Shown here piece after piece: positions 1 through 8,054 of a stretch of DNA of 18,751 nucleotides. Origin of the DNA: Campylobacteraceae bacterium. Its GTDB lineage: Bacteria; Campylobacterota; Campylobacteria; Campylobacterales; Sulfurovaceae. The notes under the pieces were generated by a model. The model saw only the letters and a program-made list of their open reading frames with translations. It ran no database searches and was not told the origin of the DNA. Position 1 is the stretch's first letter. Every line of letters begins with the position of its first letter. Position numbers and translations under genes: made by a program. The DNA is taken from assembly GCA_027081065.1 (NCBI GenBank), contig JALWLW010000053.1, forward strand, positions 1 through 18,751. The letters are read 5' to 3'.

Positions 1-2
1 AA

Positions 3-80
3 GCAAAAGAAAGAGTAGTAAATATGAAATTTAGGAGAAGTAGGCTTAAAGTTTTAAACCTACAAAAGGGGGAAAAGTGA
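3..80 (+). CDS. Possible C-terminal tail of a plus-strand gene entering from the left
   Basis: One frame is open from the window edge to a TGA at 78-80 and encodes 25 residues rich in Lys and Arg, ending in LQKGEK. It would stop 4 nt before the gyrA stop codon on the other strand, which is the compact convergent layout seen twice more in this window. The other two plus frames close at 16-18 and 32-34. The piece is too short to recognise a family, and a chance open frame of this length is quite possible. Confidence 0.3.
   Translation, partial: AKERVVNMKFRRSRLKVLNLQKGEK
40..63 (-). terminator. Hairpin downstream of gyrA, possible terminator
   Basis: GTAGG (40-44) pairs with CCTAC (59-63); after one mismatch TTAAA pairs with TTTAA, leaving a very tight loop. 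It lies about 20 nt past the gyrA stop. There is no clean U-run after it on the minus strand, so termination activity is uncertain. It would also lie inside the possible plus-strand tail. Confidence 0.3.
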
Positions 81-84
81 TATT

Positions 85-2577
85 TTAGTCATTATTTTCG
101 TCTAAAATATCCTCATTAACAACATCTGGTTCTTCTGCTTCTTCTTTAGGACATTTTGCCATGCTTACGACAATGTCTTTTTTCTCAACATTCACCACTT
201 TGACCCCTGAAGTATTTCGTCCAGCTTTTCGTATGGTTTCCATGTCAACACGTATCATTTTACCAATAGAGGTTAAACACATCATGTCTTTGTCTTCTTC
301 TACCAGTACCACTCCCACAACATCACCTGTTTTAGAAGAGAGTTTCATAGAAATGACCCCCTTACCTGCACGGCTCTGTTCTCTGTACTCTGAAGCTGTT
401 GTTCTTTTACCAATACCTTTTTCACTTAACATAAGAAGTTCAGACTCTTCATCTTCAATGGTCGTTGCACCACATACAAAGTCATCTTCTATTTTAAACT
501 TAATCGCAGCCACACCACGTGCAACGCGTCCAATTTCTCTGGCATCTTCTACTTTAAATCGTATACATTGACCTTTTTTAGTCGTTACAAAGAGCCATTT
601 CGTCTCAGGCATTACGATTTTAGCAGTTACAATAGCATCATCCTCATCAAGGTTAATGGCTCTTACTCCATTAGTTCTAATGTTTGAATACTCTTTTAAG
701 TTCGTACGTTTTACGATACCCTTTTTGGTAAAGAATGCTAAACCTTTGTTATCTTCAAAGTCAGTTGTAGGAATAATAGACATAATCTTTTCATCAGCTT
801 TAAGATTAATAAGGTTTAAAACGGCTCTTCCTTTGGCTGTTCGTGAGCCCTCAGGGATTTTGTAAACTTTTAGCCAATAGAGTTGACCCATATCTGTTAC
901 AAACATCAAAGTATCATGCGTAGAAGAGATAAAAAACTGTTCAATAAAGTCATCATCATGCGTCGTCACAGCAATTTTTCCTTTTCCACCACGCTTTTGT
1001 TTTTCATACTGTTTCACGGGCACACGTTTAATATAGCCTCTATGGGTAATGGTGACAACCATTGGTTCATTTGGAATTAAATCTTCAATATCTATGTCAT
1101 CATAGTCATCAATAATTTCAGTGCGTCTCTCTGTTTTGAAAGTTTCACCAATCTCTTTAAGCTCATCAACAATAATGCCATTTAAAATCTCTTCAGATTT
1201 TAAGATAGATTCTAAGTACTCAATAAGTTTATAAAGCTCGGCTAACTCATTTTCAATCTTCTCAACTTCAAGACCAGTCAGTCTTCGAAGCTTCATCTCA
1301 AGAATAGCATGTGATTGAATCTCTGAAAGTGAGAACTTATTCATCAATGCTAATTTAGCAGTCTCAGTGTCTTCACTCTCACGAATGATTCTAATTACCT
1401 CATCAATGTTATCCACAGCAATTTTAAGACCCTCTAAAATATGGGCTCTTGCTTTTGCTTTTTCAAGTTCAAAGATGGTTCTTCTAATAATAACTGTTTT
1501 TCTATGACGTAAAAAGAAGTCAAGCATTTCACGAAGTTTTAAAATTTTAGGCTCTTTGTTAACAATTGAGAGCATAATAATTCCAAAAGTAACTTGCATT
1601 TGTGTACTTTTGAAAAGGTTATTTAAAACAATATCGCTCATAGCATCACGCTTAAGCTCAATAACTATTCGCATTCCCTCACGGTCAGACTCATCACGAA
1701 TTTCAGAAATGCCTTCAACTTGTTTGTCACGTACCAAATGGGCAATGTTTTCAATAAGGCGTGATTTGTTAACTTGGTAAGGAAGTTCATCAACAACAAT
1801 GACCTCTTTACTTTTTTTCTCTTCTATATGCGTTTTAGCACGTACTTTAATACGCCCACGCCCTGTAGTATACGCATCAGTAATCCCTTTTTTACCAAAG
1901 ATAATCCCCCCTGTTGGGAAATCTGGACCTTTAACAATTGATAAAAGTTCACCATCTTCACAAGAAGGGTTCTCTACAATATGTAGCAGTGCTTCAATCA
2001 GCTCATCCATACGGTGAGGAGGAATATTTGTTGCCATACCAACAGCAATCCCCGATGAACCATTTAAAAGTAAATTGGGAATACGAGAAGGAAGAACATC
2101 TGGTTCACTCATAGAGTCATCATAGTTAGGAATAAAATCAACTGTTTCTTTTTCTAAGTCTCTAAGTAACTCCTCTGAAAGCTTTGTCATACGTGCTTCT
2201 GTATATCTCATAGCAGCTGCATTGTCACCATCTACTGAACCAAAGTTTCCTTGACCATCAATAAGAGGAGCTCTTAAAGAGAAATCTTGTGCCATACGTA
2301 CTAAAGCATCATAAACAGAGTTATCTCCATGAGGATGGTACTTACCAATAACATCTCCAACAATTCTTGCTGACTTTTTATAAGCAGCTCTATGAGAAAG
2401 ATTAAGCTCATTCATTGCAAAAAGTATTCTTCTATGTACAGGTTTTAAACCATCACGTACATCAGGTAAAGCTCGTCCTACAATGACTGACATAGAGTAA
2501 TCAAGGTAAGAACCTTTCATACTCTCTTCAATTTTCACTTCTTGTATGTCTAAATTCTTTTCAAATTCTTCACTCAT
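85..2577 (-). CDS. gyrA: DNA gyrase subunit A
   Basis: Catalytic breakage-reunion subunit of type II topoisomerase; with GyrB it introduces ATP-driven negative supercoils. The 830 residues match the family's length. The N-terminal winged-helix/tower domain carries the active-site tyrosine at Y125 in AAMRYTE, and the quinolone region runs through [20 protein letters not shown]. The C-terminal beta-pinwheel contains an intact GyrA box QKRGGKG, which supports gyrase over topoisomerase IV ParC, and the protein ends in an acidic tail. The ATG is preceded by AAGGAAG at 2587-2581. At the positions equivalent to E. coli Ser83, Ala84 and Asp87 it has Asn86, Ser87 and Asp90. Asn at the first position is also, from memory, the wild-type residue in H. 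pylori. The gene is monocistronic here and divergent from znuA. Confidence 0.98.
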   Translation of the reverse strand: MSEEFEKNLDIQEVKIEESMKGSYLDYSMSVIVGRALPDVRDGLKPVHRRILFAMNELNLSHRAAYKKSARIVGDVIGKYHPHGDNSVYDALVRMAQDFSLRAPLIDGQGNFGSVDGDNAAAMRYTEARMTKLSEELLRDLEKETVDFIPNYDDSMSEPDVLPSRIPNLLLNGSSGIAVGMATNIPPHRMDELIEALLHIVENPSCEDGELLSIVKGPDFPTGGIIFGKKGITDAYTTGRGRIKVRAKTHIEEKKSKEVIVVDELPYQVNKSRLIENIAHLVRDKQVEGISEIRDESDREGMRIVIELKRDAMSDIVLNNLFKSTQMQVTFGIIMLSIVNKEPKILKLREMLDFFLRHRKTVIIRRTIFELEKAKARAHILEGLKIAVDNIDEVIRIIRESEDTETAKLALMNKFSLSEIQSHAILEMKLRRLTGLEVEKIENELAELYKLIEYLESILKSEEILNGIIVDELKEIGETFKTERRTEIIDDYDDIDIEDLIPNEPMVVTITHRGYIKRVPVKQYEKQKRGGKGKIAVTTHDDDFIEQFFISSTHDTLMFVTDMGQLYWLKVYKIPEGSRTAKGRAVLNLINLKADEKIMSIIPTTDFEDNKGLAFFTKKGIVKRTNLKEYSNIRTNGVRAINLDEDDAIVTAKIVMPETKWLFVTTKKGQCIRFKVEDAREIGRVARGVAAIKFKIEDDFVCGATTIEDEESELLMLSEKGIGKRTTASEYREQSRAGKGVISMKLSSKTGDVVGVVLVEEDKDMMCLTSIGKMIRVDMETIRKAGRNTSGVKVVNVEKKDIVVSMAKCPKEEAEEPDVVNEDILDENND

Positions 2578-2580
2578 AAA

Positions 2581-2606
2581 CTTCCTTCTTGCTATACTAT
2601 ATTATA
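2581..2606 (-). promoter_or_regulatory. gyrA promoter and ribosome binding site
   Basis: On the minus strand a TATAAT (2606 to 2601) is followed by a short leader and AAGGAAG (2587 to 2581), 3 nt before the ATG. The transcript would start near 2594. A second TATAAT at 2634 to 2629 lies in the right arm of the inverted repeat and could be an alternative -10. Confidence 0.55.
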
Positions 2607-2608
2607 TA

Positions 2609-2638
2609 TGGCTATAAAATTGGTAGTTATTATAGCCA
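2609..2638. promoter_or_regulatory. 9-bp inverted repeat between gyrA and znuA
   Basis: TGGCTATAA (2609-2617) and TTATAGCCA (2630-2638) are perfect inverted arms with a 12-nt spacer. The element lies in the 149-nt gap between the two divergent start codons, directly upstream of the gyrA -10. It could be an operator or a hairpin in a longer gyrA leader. It does not look like the Fur/Zur sites I know. Confidence 0.4.
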
Positions 2639-2692
2639 AAAGCACTTAAACCTATTATTTATTATTAAAAATTTTTATTAACAGAATTATGC

Positions 2693-2721
2693 TATGATTC
2701 CATCTAATTTTTTGTCAAGGA
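2693..2721 (+). promoter_or_regulatory. znuA promoter and ribosome binding site
   Basis: An extended -10, TGCTATGAT, ends at 2698 and predicts a start near 2705. AAGGA follows at 2717-2721, 5 nt before the ATG at 2727. Just upstream, about 2662-2681, is an A/T-only near-palindrome centred on AAAAATTTTT that could hold a metal-dependent repressor; this is weak evidence. Confidence 0.5.
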
Positions 2722-2726
2722 TACCC

Positions 2727-3584
2727 ATGAAAAAAATCTTTCTTCTATTATCTCTTTTGAGTACGCTAAGCTTTTCTAAAATAAATGTTATTGTAAGTAT
2801 TGTTCCTCAAAAAACCTTTGTCAAAAAAATAGGTGCTGACAAAGTCAATGTTGCTGTAATGGTAAAACAAGGCTCATCTCCTCACAACTACCAACCCAAA
2901 CCCTCACAAATGAAAGCCATTACGAATGCATCAGTTTACTTCTCTATGGATGTTGAGTTTGAAAATGTTTGGCTCTCTAAATTTCAACATCAAAACAAAG
3001 AGATGCTTGTAGTAGACAGTTCAAGGGGCATTACAAAAAGCCATCTCAAAGAACATGAACAATGCACCCATGGACATGAACATCATCATGAGCATGAAGC
3101 CTTAGACCCTCACATCTGGGTTGACCCTATTAATGTTAAAATAATTGCTAAAAATATTTATGAAACCTTAGTAAAACTAGATGCTAATAACAGCGACTAC
3201 TACACTAAAAACTATGAAGCTTACCTCAAAGAATTAGATACACTTGATGCTCATCTAAAAAAGATTTTAAAAGAGACCCCTAAGAATTCGCCTTTTATGG
3301 TTTTTCATCCCTCATGGGGCTACTTTGCCAAGCGTTATCACCTTACACAACTCCCTGTTGAAGTAGAGGGGAAAGAGCCAAAGATGAAAGCCCTAGTCAG
3401 CATCATCAAAAAAGCAAAAGAAGCTAAAGTTCGTGCTATTTTTACCCAACCCGAGTTTTCAGATAAAGCTTCTAAAAACATTGCTAACAATTTAGACATA
3501 GCAGTCATCAAAGCCTCCCCTTTGGCTGAAAACTGGGCTGAAAATCTAAAAATGTTAGCCAATGCCATTGCACATAAGAAGTAA
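2727..3584 (+). CDS. znuA: Zinc ABC transporter periplasmic binding protein (ZnuA-like)
   Basis: Periplasmic solute-binding protein of cluster A-I metal ABC importers. It captures Zn2+ (possibly Mn2+) and delivers it to the ZnuB permease. I start it at ATG 2727, giving 285 residues beginning MKKIFLLLSLLSTLSFS, a clear signal peptide with AAGGA 5 nt upstream. The in-frame ATG at 2694 lies inside the predicted -10 and would put 11 residues before the signal peptide. Likely metal-ligand histidines are H53 (SPHNYQPKP), H129 (DPHIWVDP) and H194 (HPSWGY), with an acidic residue near E243. A His-rich loop at about 110-123 precedes DPHIW; such loops are typical of zinc rather than manganese binders. 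The stop is 5 nt before znuC. Confidence 0.9.
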   Translation: MKKIFLLLSLLSTLSFSKINVIVSIVPQKTFVKKIGADKVNVAVMVKQGSSPHNYQPKPSQMKAITNASVYFSMDVEFENVWLSKFQHQNKEMLVVDSSRGITKSHLKEHEQCTHGHEHHHEHEALDPHIWVDPINVKIIAKNIYETLVKLDANNSDYYTKNYEAYLKELDTLDAHLKKILKETPKNSPFMVFHPSWGYFAKRYHLTQLPVEVEGKEPKMKALVSIIKKAKEAKVRAIFTQPEFSDKASKNIANNLDIAVIKASPLAENWAENLKMLANAIAHKK

Positions 3585-3589
3585 AACCT

Positions 3590-4336
3590 ATGTCCATCAT
3601 TGAAATCAAAAACCTCTCTTTCTCTTATGACAGACAGAAGATTTTAGAGAACATCAATCTAAACGTTGAAGAGAAAGATTTTTTAGCCATCATCGGTCCA
3701 AATGGAGGGGGAAAATCAACCCTACTCAAACTCATTTTGGGTATCAACCCTTTAAAAGATGGTAGCATTCGTACCTTTGGAGAACTCCCTCAAAAAAACT
3801 TAGCCAAAATTGGTTACGTCCCTCAAAACACCAACGTCAATACCGATTTCCCCATCAAAGTCATCGAAGTGGTGCTCATGGGTCACATTGGCACAAAACG
3901 TCCTCTTTTTGGCTATGCCCAAGAGGAAAAAAGTTGTGCTTTAGGAGCATTAGCACAAGTAGGCATGGAAACCTATGCCAATGAAAAAATAGGCTCACTC
4001 TCAGGAGGACAACGCCAACGCGTTATGATAGCCCGTGCCTTGTGTGCCCATCCTAAAATTTTGATTTTAGATGAACCAACTGCTAGTATCGATGTAGAGG
4101 GGCAAAAACAGATTTATGAACTGCTAGAGTCACTCAACTCCTACATAACCATCATAGTTGTGAGTCATGATATCTCTGTCATTATGCACTATGCAAATAA
4201 GGTCGTACACATTAACAAAACCCTCTCTTACCATGATGTCTCAGCCCTCAAACCAAAAAGTTCTGAACCCTCTACACATTTTTGTGAAGTAGAACTTTTT
4301 AATAAAATCAAAGAAAAAAAAGAGCCACAATGTTAG
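3590..4336 (+). CDS. znuC: Zinc ABC transporter ATP-binding protein (ZnuC-like)
   Basis: Cytoplasmic ATPase that powers zinc import. At 248 residues it holds one full ABC domain: Walker A GPNGGGKST at 36-44, signature LSGGQ at 137-141, Walker B ILILDEP at 157-163 and the switch histidine in VVSHD at about 193. No strong ribosome binding site precedes the ATG and the znuA stop is only 5 nt away, so translation is probably coupled. Its last 7 nt overlap znuB. The family also includes Mn and Fe importers; the zinc call rests on the His-rich loop of the partner binding protein. Confidence 0.92.
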   Translation: MSIIEIKNLSFSYDRQKILENINLNVEEKDFLAIIGPNGGGKSTLLKLILGINPLKDGSIRTFGELPQKNLAKIGYVPQNTNVNTDFPIKVIEVVLMGHIGTKRPLFGYAQEEKSCALGALAQVGMETYANEKIGSLSGGQRQRVMIARALCAHPKILILDEPTASIDVEGQKQIYELLESLNSYITIIVVSHDISVIMHYANKVVHINKTLSYHDVSALKPKSSEPSTHFCEVELFNKIKEKKEPQC

Positions 4337-5133
4337 ATGCCCTCTCTTACGACTTTATTCAAAATGCCCTTTTAGCTGGACTATTGGTCTCCATTGCTGC
4401 AGGTATCATTGGTTCGCTCATTGTGGTCAATCGTATGGTATTTTTAGCAGGGGGCATTGCCCACACAGCTTATGGTGGTATTGGAGTAGCTGTCTATTTT
4501 GGCTTACCTATCTTTTTTGGGGCTTCTGTTTTTGCTGTATTGGCTGCGTTGATTATTGCCAACATTACCCTTAAAGACCGTGAACGCATGGATACCTTCA
4601 TTGGTCTCATGTGGGCATTGGGCATGGCAATAGGCGTAGTGCTAATTGACATCACCCCTGGCTATCAAGCTGATTTCATGAGTTACCTTTTTGGCTCTAT
4701 CTTAGCTGTTTCACAGTCTGACTTATGGTTTATGGGAAGTTTATTAGCCCTTATTATTTTCATTATGACTTTTTACTACCGTGATATTTTAGCCGTATCT
4801 TATGACAGTGAATATGCCAATTTACGAGGCATCAATGTAAGATTTTTCTACACCCTCATTTTGGTACTTTCAGCCTTAACCGTGGTCATTGCCATTAAAG
4901 TAGTCGGACTCATTTTAGTGATTGCCTTACTCACCATTCCTGTGTACATTGCTGAAAAACTTTCAAGTACACTCTTTGGCATGATGACTCTCTCAGGACT
5001 CTTCTCTTCTATTTTTACCCTCTTTGGATTGTGGTTTTCCTATGAGTATGATGTGGCATCAGGAGCTTCTATTATTTTGGTTTCGGCACTCTCTTTGTTT
5101 TTATTTTTGGGAATTAAGAAGTTGATTCATTAA
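4330..5133 (+). CDS. znuB: Zinc ABC transporter permease (ZnuB-like)
   Basis: Inner-membrane permease of the ABC-3 family, 267 residues with about seven or eight hydrophobic segments spread over the whole length. The early segment with IVVNRMVFLAGGIAHTAYGG and the later VVGLILVIALLTIPVYIAEK region are characteristic of this family. It overlaps the end of znuC by 7 nt and so closes a three-gene operon in the order binding protein, ATPase, permease. Its TAA stop shares the palindromic TTAA with the stop of the opposing CNNM gene, so the two coding regions overlap by 4 nt. Confidence 0.92.
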   Translation: MLDALSYDFIQNALLAGLLVSIAAGIIGSLIVVNRMVFLAGGIAHTAYGGIGVAVYFGLPIFFGASVFAVLAALIIANITLKDRERMDTFIGLMWALGMAIGVVLIDITPGYQADFMSYLFGSILAVSQSDLWFMGSLLALIIFIMTFYYRDILAVSYDSEYANLRGINVRFFYTLILVLSALTVVIAIKVVGLILVIALLTIPVYIAEKLSSTLFGMMTLSGLFSSIFTLFGLWFSYEYDVASGASIILVSALSLFLFLGIKKLIH

Positions 5134-5141
5134 TCAACTTC
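5118..5141. terminator. Hairpin across two convergent stop codons, likely bidirectional terminator
   Basis: GAAGTTGATT (5118-5127) and AATCAACTTC (5132-5141) form a perfect 10-bp stem with a 4-nt loop CATT. The stop codons of znuB (5131-5133) and of the CNNM gene (5132-5130) both lie at the loop and stem top. Neither side has a long U-run, so it may act by blocking opposing transcription or protecting 3' ends as much as by intrinsic termination. Confidence 0.6.
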
Positions 5142-6173
5142 CCTCTCTTTCCTACGCTTAATCTTTTTATTAATCGTCACTAAGTCTCGCATATCTTCTA
5201 TGGTATCACTCTCATCCATAATCTCAATACCTAAAAGTGTTTCAACACAATCTTCAAGCGTCAAAATTCCCTCTGTTTGGTCATGTGAGTCAATGACCAA
5301 AAACATATGTTGTTTTTTCTTTATGAAAAGATCAATGGCTTTAATTACAGGTAAACTCTCATGAATGCTATGCATATGGTCTTGAATACTAGCAATGGTC
5401 ACAGAGTCATCAACCAAAGACTGCTTAAAAAGTTTTTTTGTTAAGACAATACCCGTTACATCTTCAATGCTTTTATTACAGACAGGAATACGTGAAAACT
5501 TGAAAATCTCTGGTTCTGTTTCTAAAACCTCTTTAATGGTTCGTGTTCCCTCTAATGAAAAAACAACTGAACGTGGTGTTAAAATTTCATTAATCTCTTT
5601 TTCGTCTACTTTTAAAACATTTTCAATATAGTCCGACTCTTTTTCATCAATAACTCCTTCATCTTCTGAAAGAAGCATACTCTCTAACAGCTCGTCCTTA
5701 GTCGTTGTTAGTTCATTCCCTTTAGAAATCTTATTGGTCACAAACGTTGTAATAATGAGTACAGGATAAGTCAAAAGAATAAAAACTTGAATAATTCTTC
5801 CAGCCAATGGAGCTAATGATTTCCAATAAATAGCTCCTATGGTCTTGGGAATGATTTCAGAAAAGAAAAGAATGGAAAAAGTTAAAACCACCGAAACCAT
5901 AACCATCGCTACATCACCATCAAAAACTTTAGCTGCTTGAGCTCCTACAGCTGTTGCCCCTAAAGTATTAGCAATGGTATTTAAAATCAAAATAGAACCA
6001 ATAGATTCACTAATGTTTTCTTTATGGGAACGCAATATTTTAGCTGTTTTAGGATGCTCTTTTTCAAGAACTGAAATGTAAGACATTTGAATGGAGAGAA
6101 GCACAGCTTCGAGAATAGAACAGAGGAATGATATCCCTACAGATAATAAAAAGAAGAGTATAAGATAACTCAT
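5130..6173 (-). CDS. CNNM-domain and CBS-pair membrane protein (HlyC/CorC-related), probable Mg2+ transport
   Basis: Inner-membrane protein related to CorB/CorC/MpfA, a family linked to Mg2+ or Co2+ efflux and resistance. The 347 residues hold an N-terminal CNNM (DUF21) membrane region at about 1-150 with hydrophobic segments near 1-28, 57-80, 88-107 and 125-146 and the motif SEIIPKTIG at 105-113. A CBS pair follows at about 195-320. The usual C-terminal CorC_HlyC domain of about 80 residues is absent: the chain ends with a very basic tail soon after the second CBS. It lies 16 nt after mgtE, and a purine-rich site overlaps the mgtE stop, so the two are probably co-transcribed and coupled. Whether it exports Mg2+ or only senses it cannot be told from sequence. 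Confidence 0.85.
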   Translation of the reverse strand: MSYLILFFLLSVGISFLCSILEAVLLSIQMSYISVLEKEHPKTAKILRSHKENISESIGSILILNTIANTLGATAVGAQAAKVFDGDVAMVMVSVVLTFSILFFSEIIPKTIGAIYWKSLAPLAGRIIQVFILLTYPVLIITTFVTNKISKGNELTTTKDELLESMLLSEDEGVIDEKESDYIENVLKVDEKEINEILTPRSVVFSLEGTRTIKEVLETEPEIFKFSRIPVCNKSIEDVTGIVLTKKLFKQSLVDDSVTIASIQDHMHSIHESLPVIKAIDLFIKKKQHMFLVIDSHDQTEGILTLEDCVETLLGIEIMDESDTIEDMRDLVTINKKIKRRKEREVD

Positions 6174-6189
6174 TGAGTGTAATAAACCT

Positions 6190-7518
6190 TTAAAGTAAAA
6201 TAATTGTCGCTAACCCTAAAAATGAAAAGAAACCCACAACATCGGTAACCGTTGTTAAAATAACCGTACTACCAATAGCTGGGTCAACATTCATTTTTTC
6301 TAAAAAAAGTGGAATCATTGCTCCAAAAAAACCTGCTAAAAGTAAATTAATTAGCATGGAAAGACCAATAACATAACCCAAATTTTCTACATCAAACCAA
6401 AAAGAAGCGATTATACCAATGATTATAGCAAATAATAATCCATTTAATAATGAAATACTCACTTCTTTAAAAATAATTCTTTTAGCATCACTTGATGAGA
6501 TATCACCAAGTGTTAATTGTCGCACTACAACCGTTAAAGTCTGTGTTCCTGCATTTCCTCCCATAGATGCAACAATGGGCATTAAAATAGCAAGTGCAAC
6601 AATTTGGTCTAAGATTTCAGAGAAAAATCCAATAATAATCGAAGCTAAAATAGCTGTTACCAAATTGACCCCCAACCATGAAGCTCTTTTTTTCCCTGCT
6701 TTAAAAATCTCTTCATCTTCTTCCACATCATCATCTAAACCTGCTAAGTTATACATCTGTTCTGTTGCTTGTTCATTAATAATATCATGAATATCATCAG
6801 AAGTAATTCTACCTATAAGCTTTCTCTCTTTAGTCACAATTGGAATGACAAAAAGATCATACTCTTTAAAGGTGTTAACTACCTCTTTTATATTCTCTGT
6901 ATCGAGTGCCACAATAGGTTCAAAACTCTCATCAGCAGCTTCAATATTCTGCTCAAAAGTTTTTTTAAAATCAAACGTTAACAAATCGTCCAAATCAATA
7001 CTATGAAGTAATACTTTATTCTTTGTAGTAATAAAAAGATTATGCACATTTTCTAAAACATTGGCTTTTTTAAGTTTTGAAAAGCGTTTGATTACCTCTT
7101 CTACTACTTCATCTTGTGTGGCTGTAAAAACCTCTACTTGCATGTATGAACCAGCTTCATCTTCAGCATAAGACTCTAAAAGCCTAATCTCTTTTTGGTC
7201 ACTTTTATCAAGACTATCAAAGACCTCCGAAGCCATAGCTTCATCATGCTCTTTAAGCTCCTGCATAAAATCAGCTTGGTCATCACTCTCTAGCTCTTTT
7301 ACAGCTTCAACCAAGTCTTTAGCTTCAAAAGTCTCAACCATATCATCAAAGTATCGATCAGGTAACTCTAATGCAACATCTCCCAAAATATCTTTAGGAA
7401 TCAACTTAATTGCTTCGGAGAATGTCTCTTCATCATACTGTTTTAATATATTTACAATTTCAGAAAAATGAATTTCACCATTTTTGTGTAACTCTAAATA
7501 CCTTTGTAGTTCTTCCAT
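6190..7518 (-). CDS. mgtE: Magnesium transporter MgtE
   Basis: Homodimeric Mg2+ channel of the inner membrane, gated by cytosolic Mg2+ bound to its N and CBS domains. From ATG 7518 it has 442 residues: an acidic helical N domain (about 1-125), a CBS pair (about 128-247), an acidic linker, then about five membrane segments. The family motif MGGNAGTQTLTVVVRQL is at about 319-335. An aspartate in the last segment, D426 in TTVTDVVGF, may correspond to the pore Asp432 of Thermus MgtE. An in-frame TTG at 7542 would add 8 residues, but GAAGGA lies between it and the ATG and fits the ATG as ribosome binding site. It heads an operon with the CNNM gene, pairing an influx channel with a possible efflux partner. 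Confidence 0.93.
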   Translation of the reverse strand: MEELQRYLELHKNGEIHFSEIVNILKQYDEETFSEAIKLIPKDILGDVALELPDRYFDDMVETFEAKDLVEAVKELESDDQADFMQELKEHDEAMASEVFDSLDKSDQKEIRLLESYAEDEAGSYMQVEVFTATQDEVVEEVIKRFSKLKKANVLENVHNLFITTKNKVLLHSIDLDDLLTFDFKKTFEQNIEAADESFEPIVALDTENIKEVVNTFKEYDLFVIPIVTKERKLIGRITSDDIHDIINEQATEQMYNLAGLDDDVEEDEEIFKAGKKRASWLGVNLVTAILASIIIGFFSEILDQIVALAILMPIVASMGGNAGTQTLTVVVRQLTLGDISSSDAKRIIFKEVSISLLNGLLFAIIIGIIASFWFDVENLGYVIGLSMLINLLLAGFFGAMIPLFLEKMNVDPAIGSTVILTTVTDVVGFFSFLGLATIILL

Positions 7519-7564
7519 GGGCTTAAATCCTTCAATACGCAATTATTCTTAAGTTTTTTGTGAA

Positions 7565-7570
7565 ATTATA
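7565..7570 (-). promoter_or_regulatory. mgtE -10 element
   Basis: The minus strand reads TGCTATAAT, an extended -10, with its hexamer at 7570 to 7565. The start site would be near 7558, giving a leader of about 40 nt before ATG 7518. The leader is too short for an M-box-type Mg riboswitch and I see no sign of one. Confidence 0.55.
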
Positions 7571-7634
7571 GCAGATACCTATCTTAGCTTTCTTATCTAA
7601 AGTACAATATACAAGATGTTAATCTAAAATATAT

Positions 7635-7661
7635 TAGAATGCCAAAAATTATATCTAAGGA
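7635..7661 (+). promoter_or_regulatory. Promoter and ribosome binding site of the 101-residue gene
   Basis: A TAGAAT at 7635-7640 lies in a small inverted repeat, TCTAA-6-TTAGA (7623-7638). It is followed by AAGGA at 7657-7661, 6 nt before the ATG. The predicted leader is about 21 nt. Confidence 0.4.
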
Positions 7662-7667
7662 TAGCGT

Positions 7668-7973
7668 ATGGTAACAATTGATTTAAAAAAAGAACACACA
7701 CTTTTTAATGAAAGTGAAGCTGATGGAGCAATAAACTACCAAGGTCATGGTGCTGCATTTTTAAAAAATGATTTAAGTGAAAAGCTTTTTTATTGTGAAG
7801 ACTTAGACAGAGAAGAGATTCAAGAACTATTTAACAAACCTGATGAGTACTATTTTGGAACATGTACTTTAGATTGGGAGTTTAAACAAGGTGCTACTTT
7901 AGGAAGAGGAAAACAAGCCATGTGGTTTGCGAAATACTTTAAAAATGGGTACTACGAAGAGCCATTTGAATAG
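7668..7973 (+). CDS. Small soluble protein of unknown function
   Basis: A 101-residue acidic protein that I do not recognise. It has no signal peptide, membrane segment, metal-binding cluster or known motif. The middle is rich in acidic residues (CEDLDREEIQELF), and the second half is aromatic (YYFGTCTLDWEF, AMWFAKYFKNGYYEE), suggesting a compact globular fold. A well-placed AAGGA and codon use like that of its neighbours argue that it is real. It stands alone: divergent from mgtE and separated from the outer-membrane genes by an inverted repeat. Confidence 0.75.
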   Translation: MVTIDLKKEHTLFNESEADGAINYQGHGAAFLKNDLSEKLFYCEDLDREEIQELFNKPDEYYFGTCTLDWEFKQGATLGRGKQAMWFAKYFKNGYYEEPFE

Positions 7974-7983
7974 GCTATTTTCA

Positions 7984-8014
7984 AGTATTTAAATTTTAAA
8001 TTAATTTAAATACT
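7984..8014. promoter_or_regulatory. 12-bp perfect inverted repeat upstream of the first beta-barrel gene
   Basis: AGTATTTAAATT (7984-7995) and AATTTAAATACT (8003-8014) are perfect inverted arms with a 7-nt spacer. The element lies 10 nt past the stop of the 101-residue gene and 28 nt before the -10 of the next gene. With no U-run after it, an operator or activator site is as likely as a terminator. Confidence 0.5.
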
Positions 8015-8042
8015 AAAATATAAAAATAAAGTTTATTTAAGA

Positions 8043-8048
8043 TATAAT
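8043..8048 (+). promoter_or_regulatory. -10 element predicting a leaderless mRNA
   Basis: TATAAT ends at 8048 and only 6 nt separate it from the ATG at 8055. With normal spacing the transcript begins at the A of the start codon. No purine-rich ribosome binding site lies upstream of the ATG. Confidence 0.55.
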
Positions 8049-8054
8049 TCTTTT

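Noticed and set aside
161..2017. Several plus-strand open frames opposite gyrA, 65-136 residues long
   Set aside because: They are antisense to an undoubted gene, lack ribosome binding sites, and give Ser/Thr/Ile-rich protein with no family features.
2662..2681. Zur or Fur box upstream of znuA
   Set aside because: The sequence is A/T-only and imperfectly symmetric; such stretches are expected by chance in this composition, so I mention it only within the promoter entry.
2694..2726. Earlier in-frame ATG for znuA
   Set aside because: It lies in the predicted -10, has no ribosome binding site, and would bury the signal peptide behind 11 residues; ATG 2727 with AAGGA fits better.
5395..6981. 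Plus-strand open frames opposite the CNNM and mgtE genes
   Set aside because: Antisense shadows of two well-supported genes with no independent start signals.
7519..7542. TTG start for mgtE 8 codons upstream
   Set aside because: GAAGGA lies downstream of it at the right distance for ATG 7518.
7519..7564. Mg2+ riboswitch in the mgtE leader
   Set aside because: The predicted leader is only about 40 nt and shows no strong structure.
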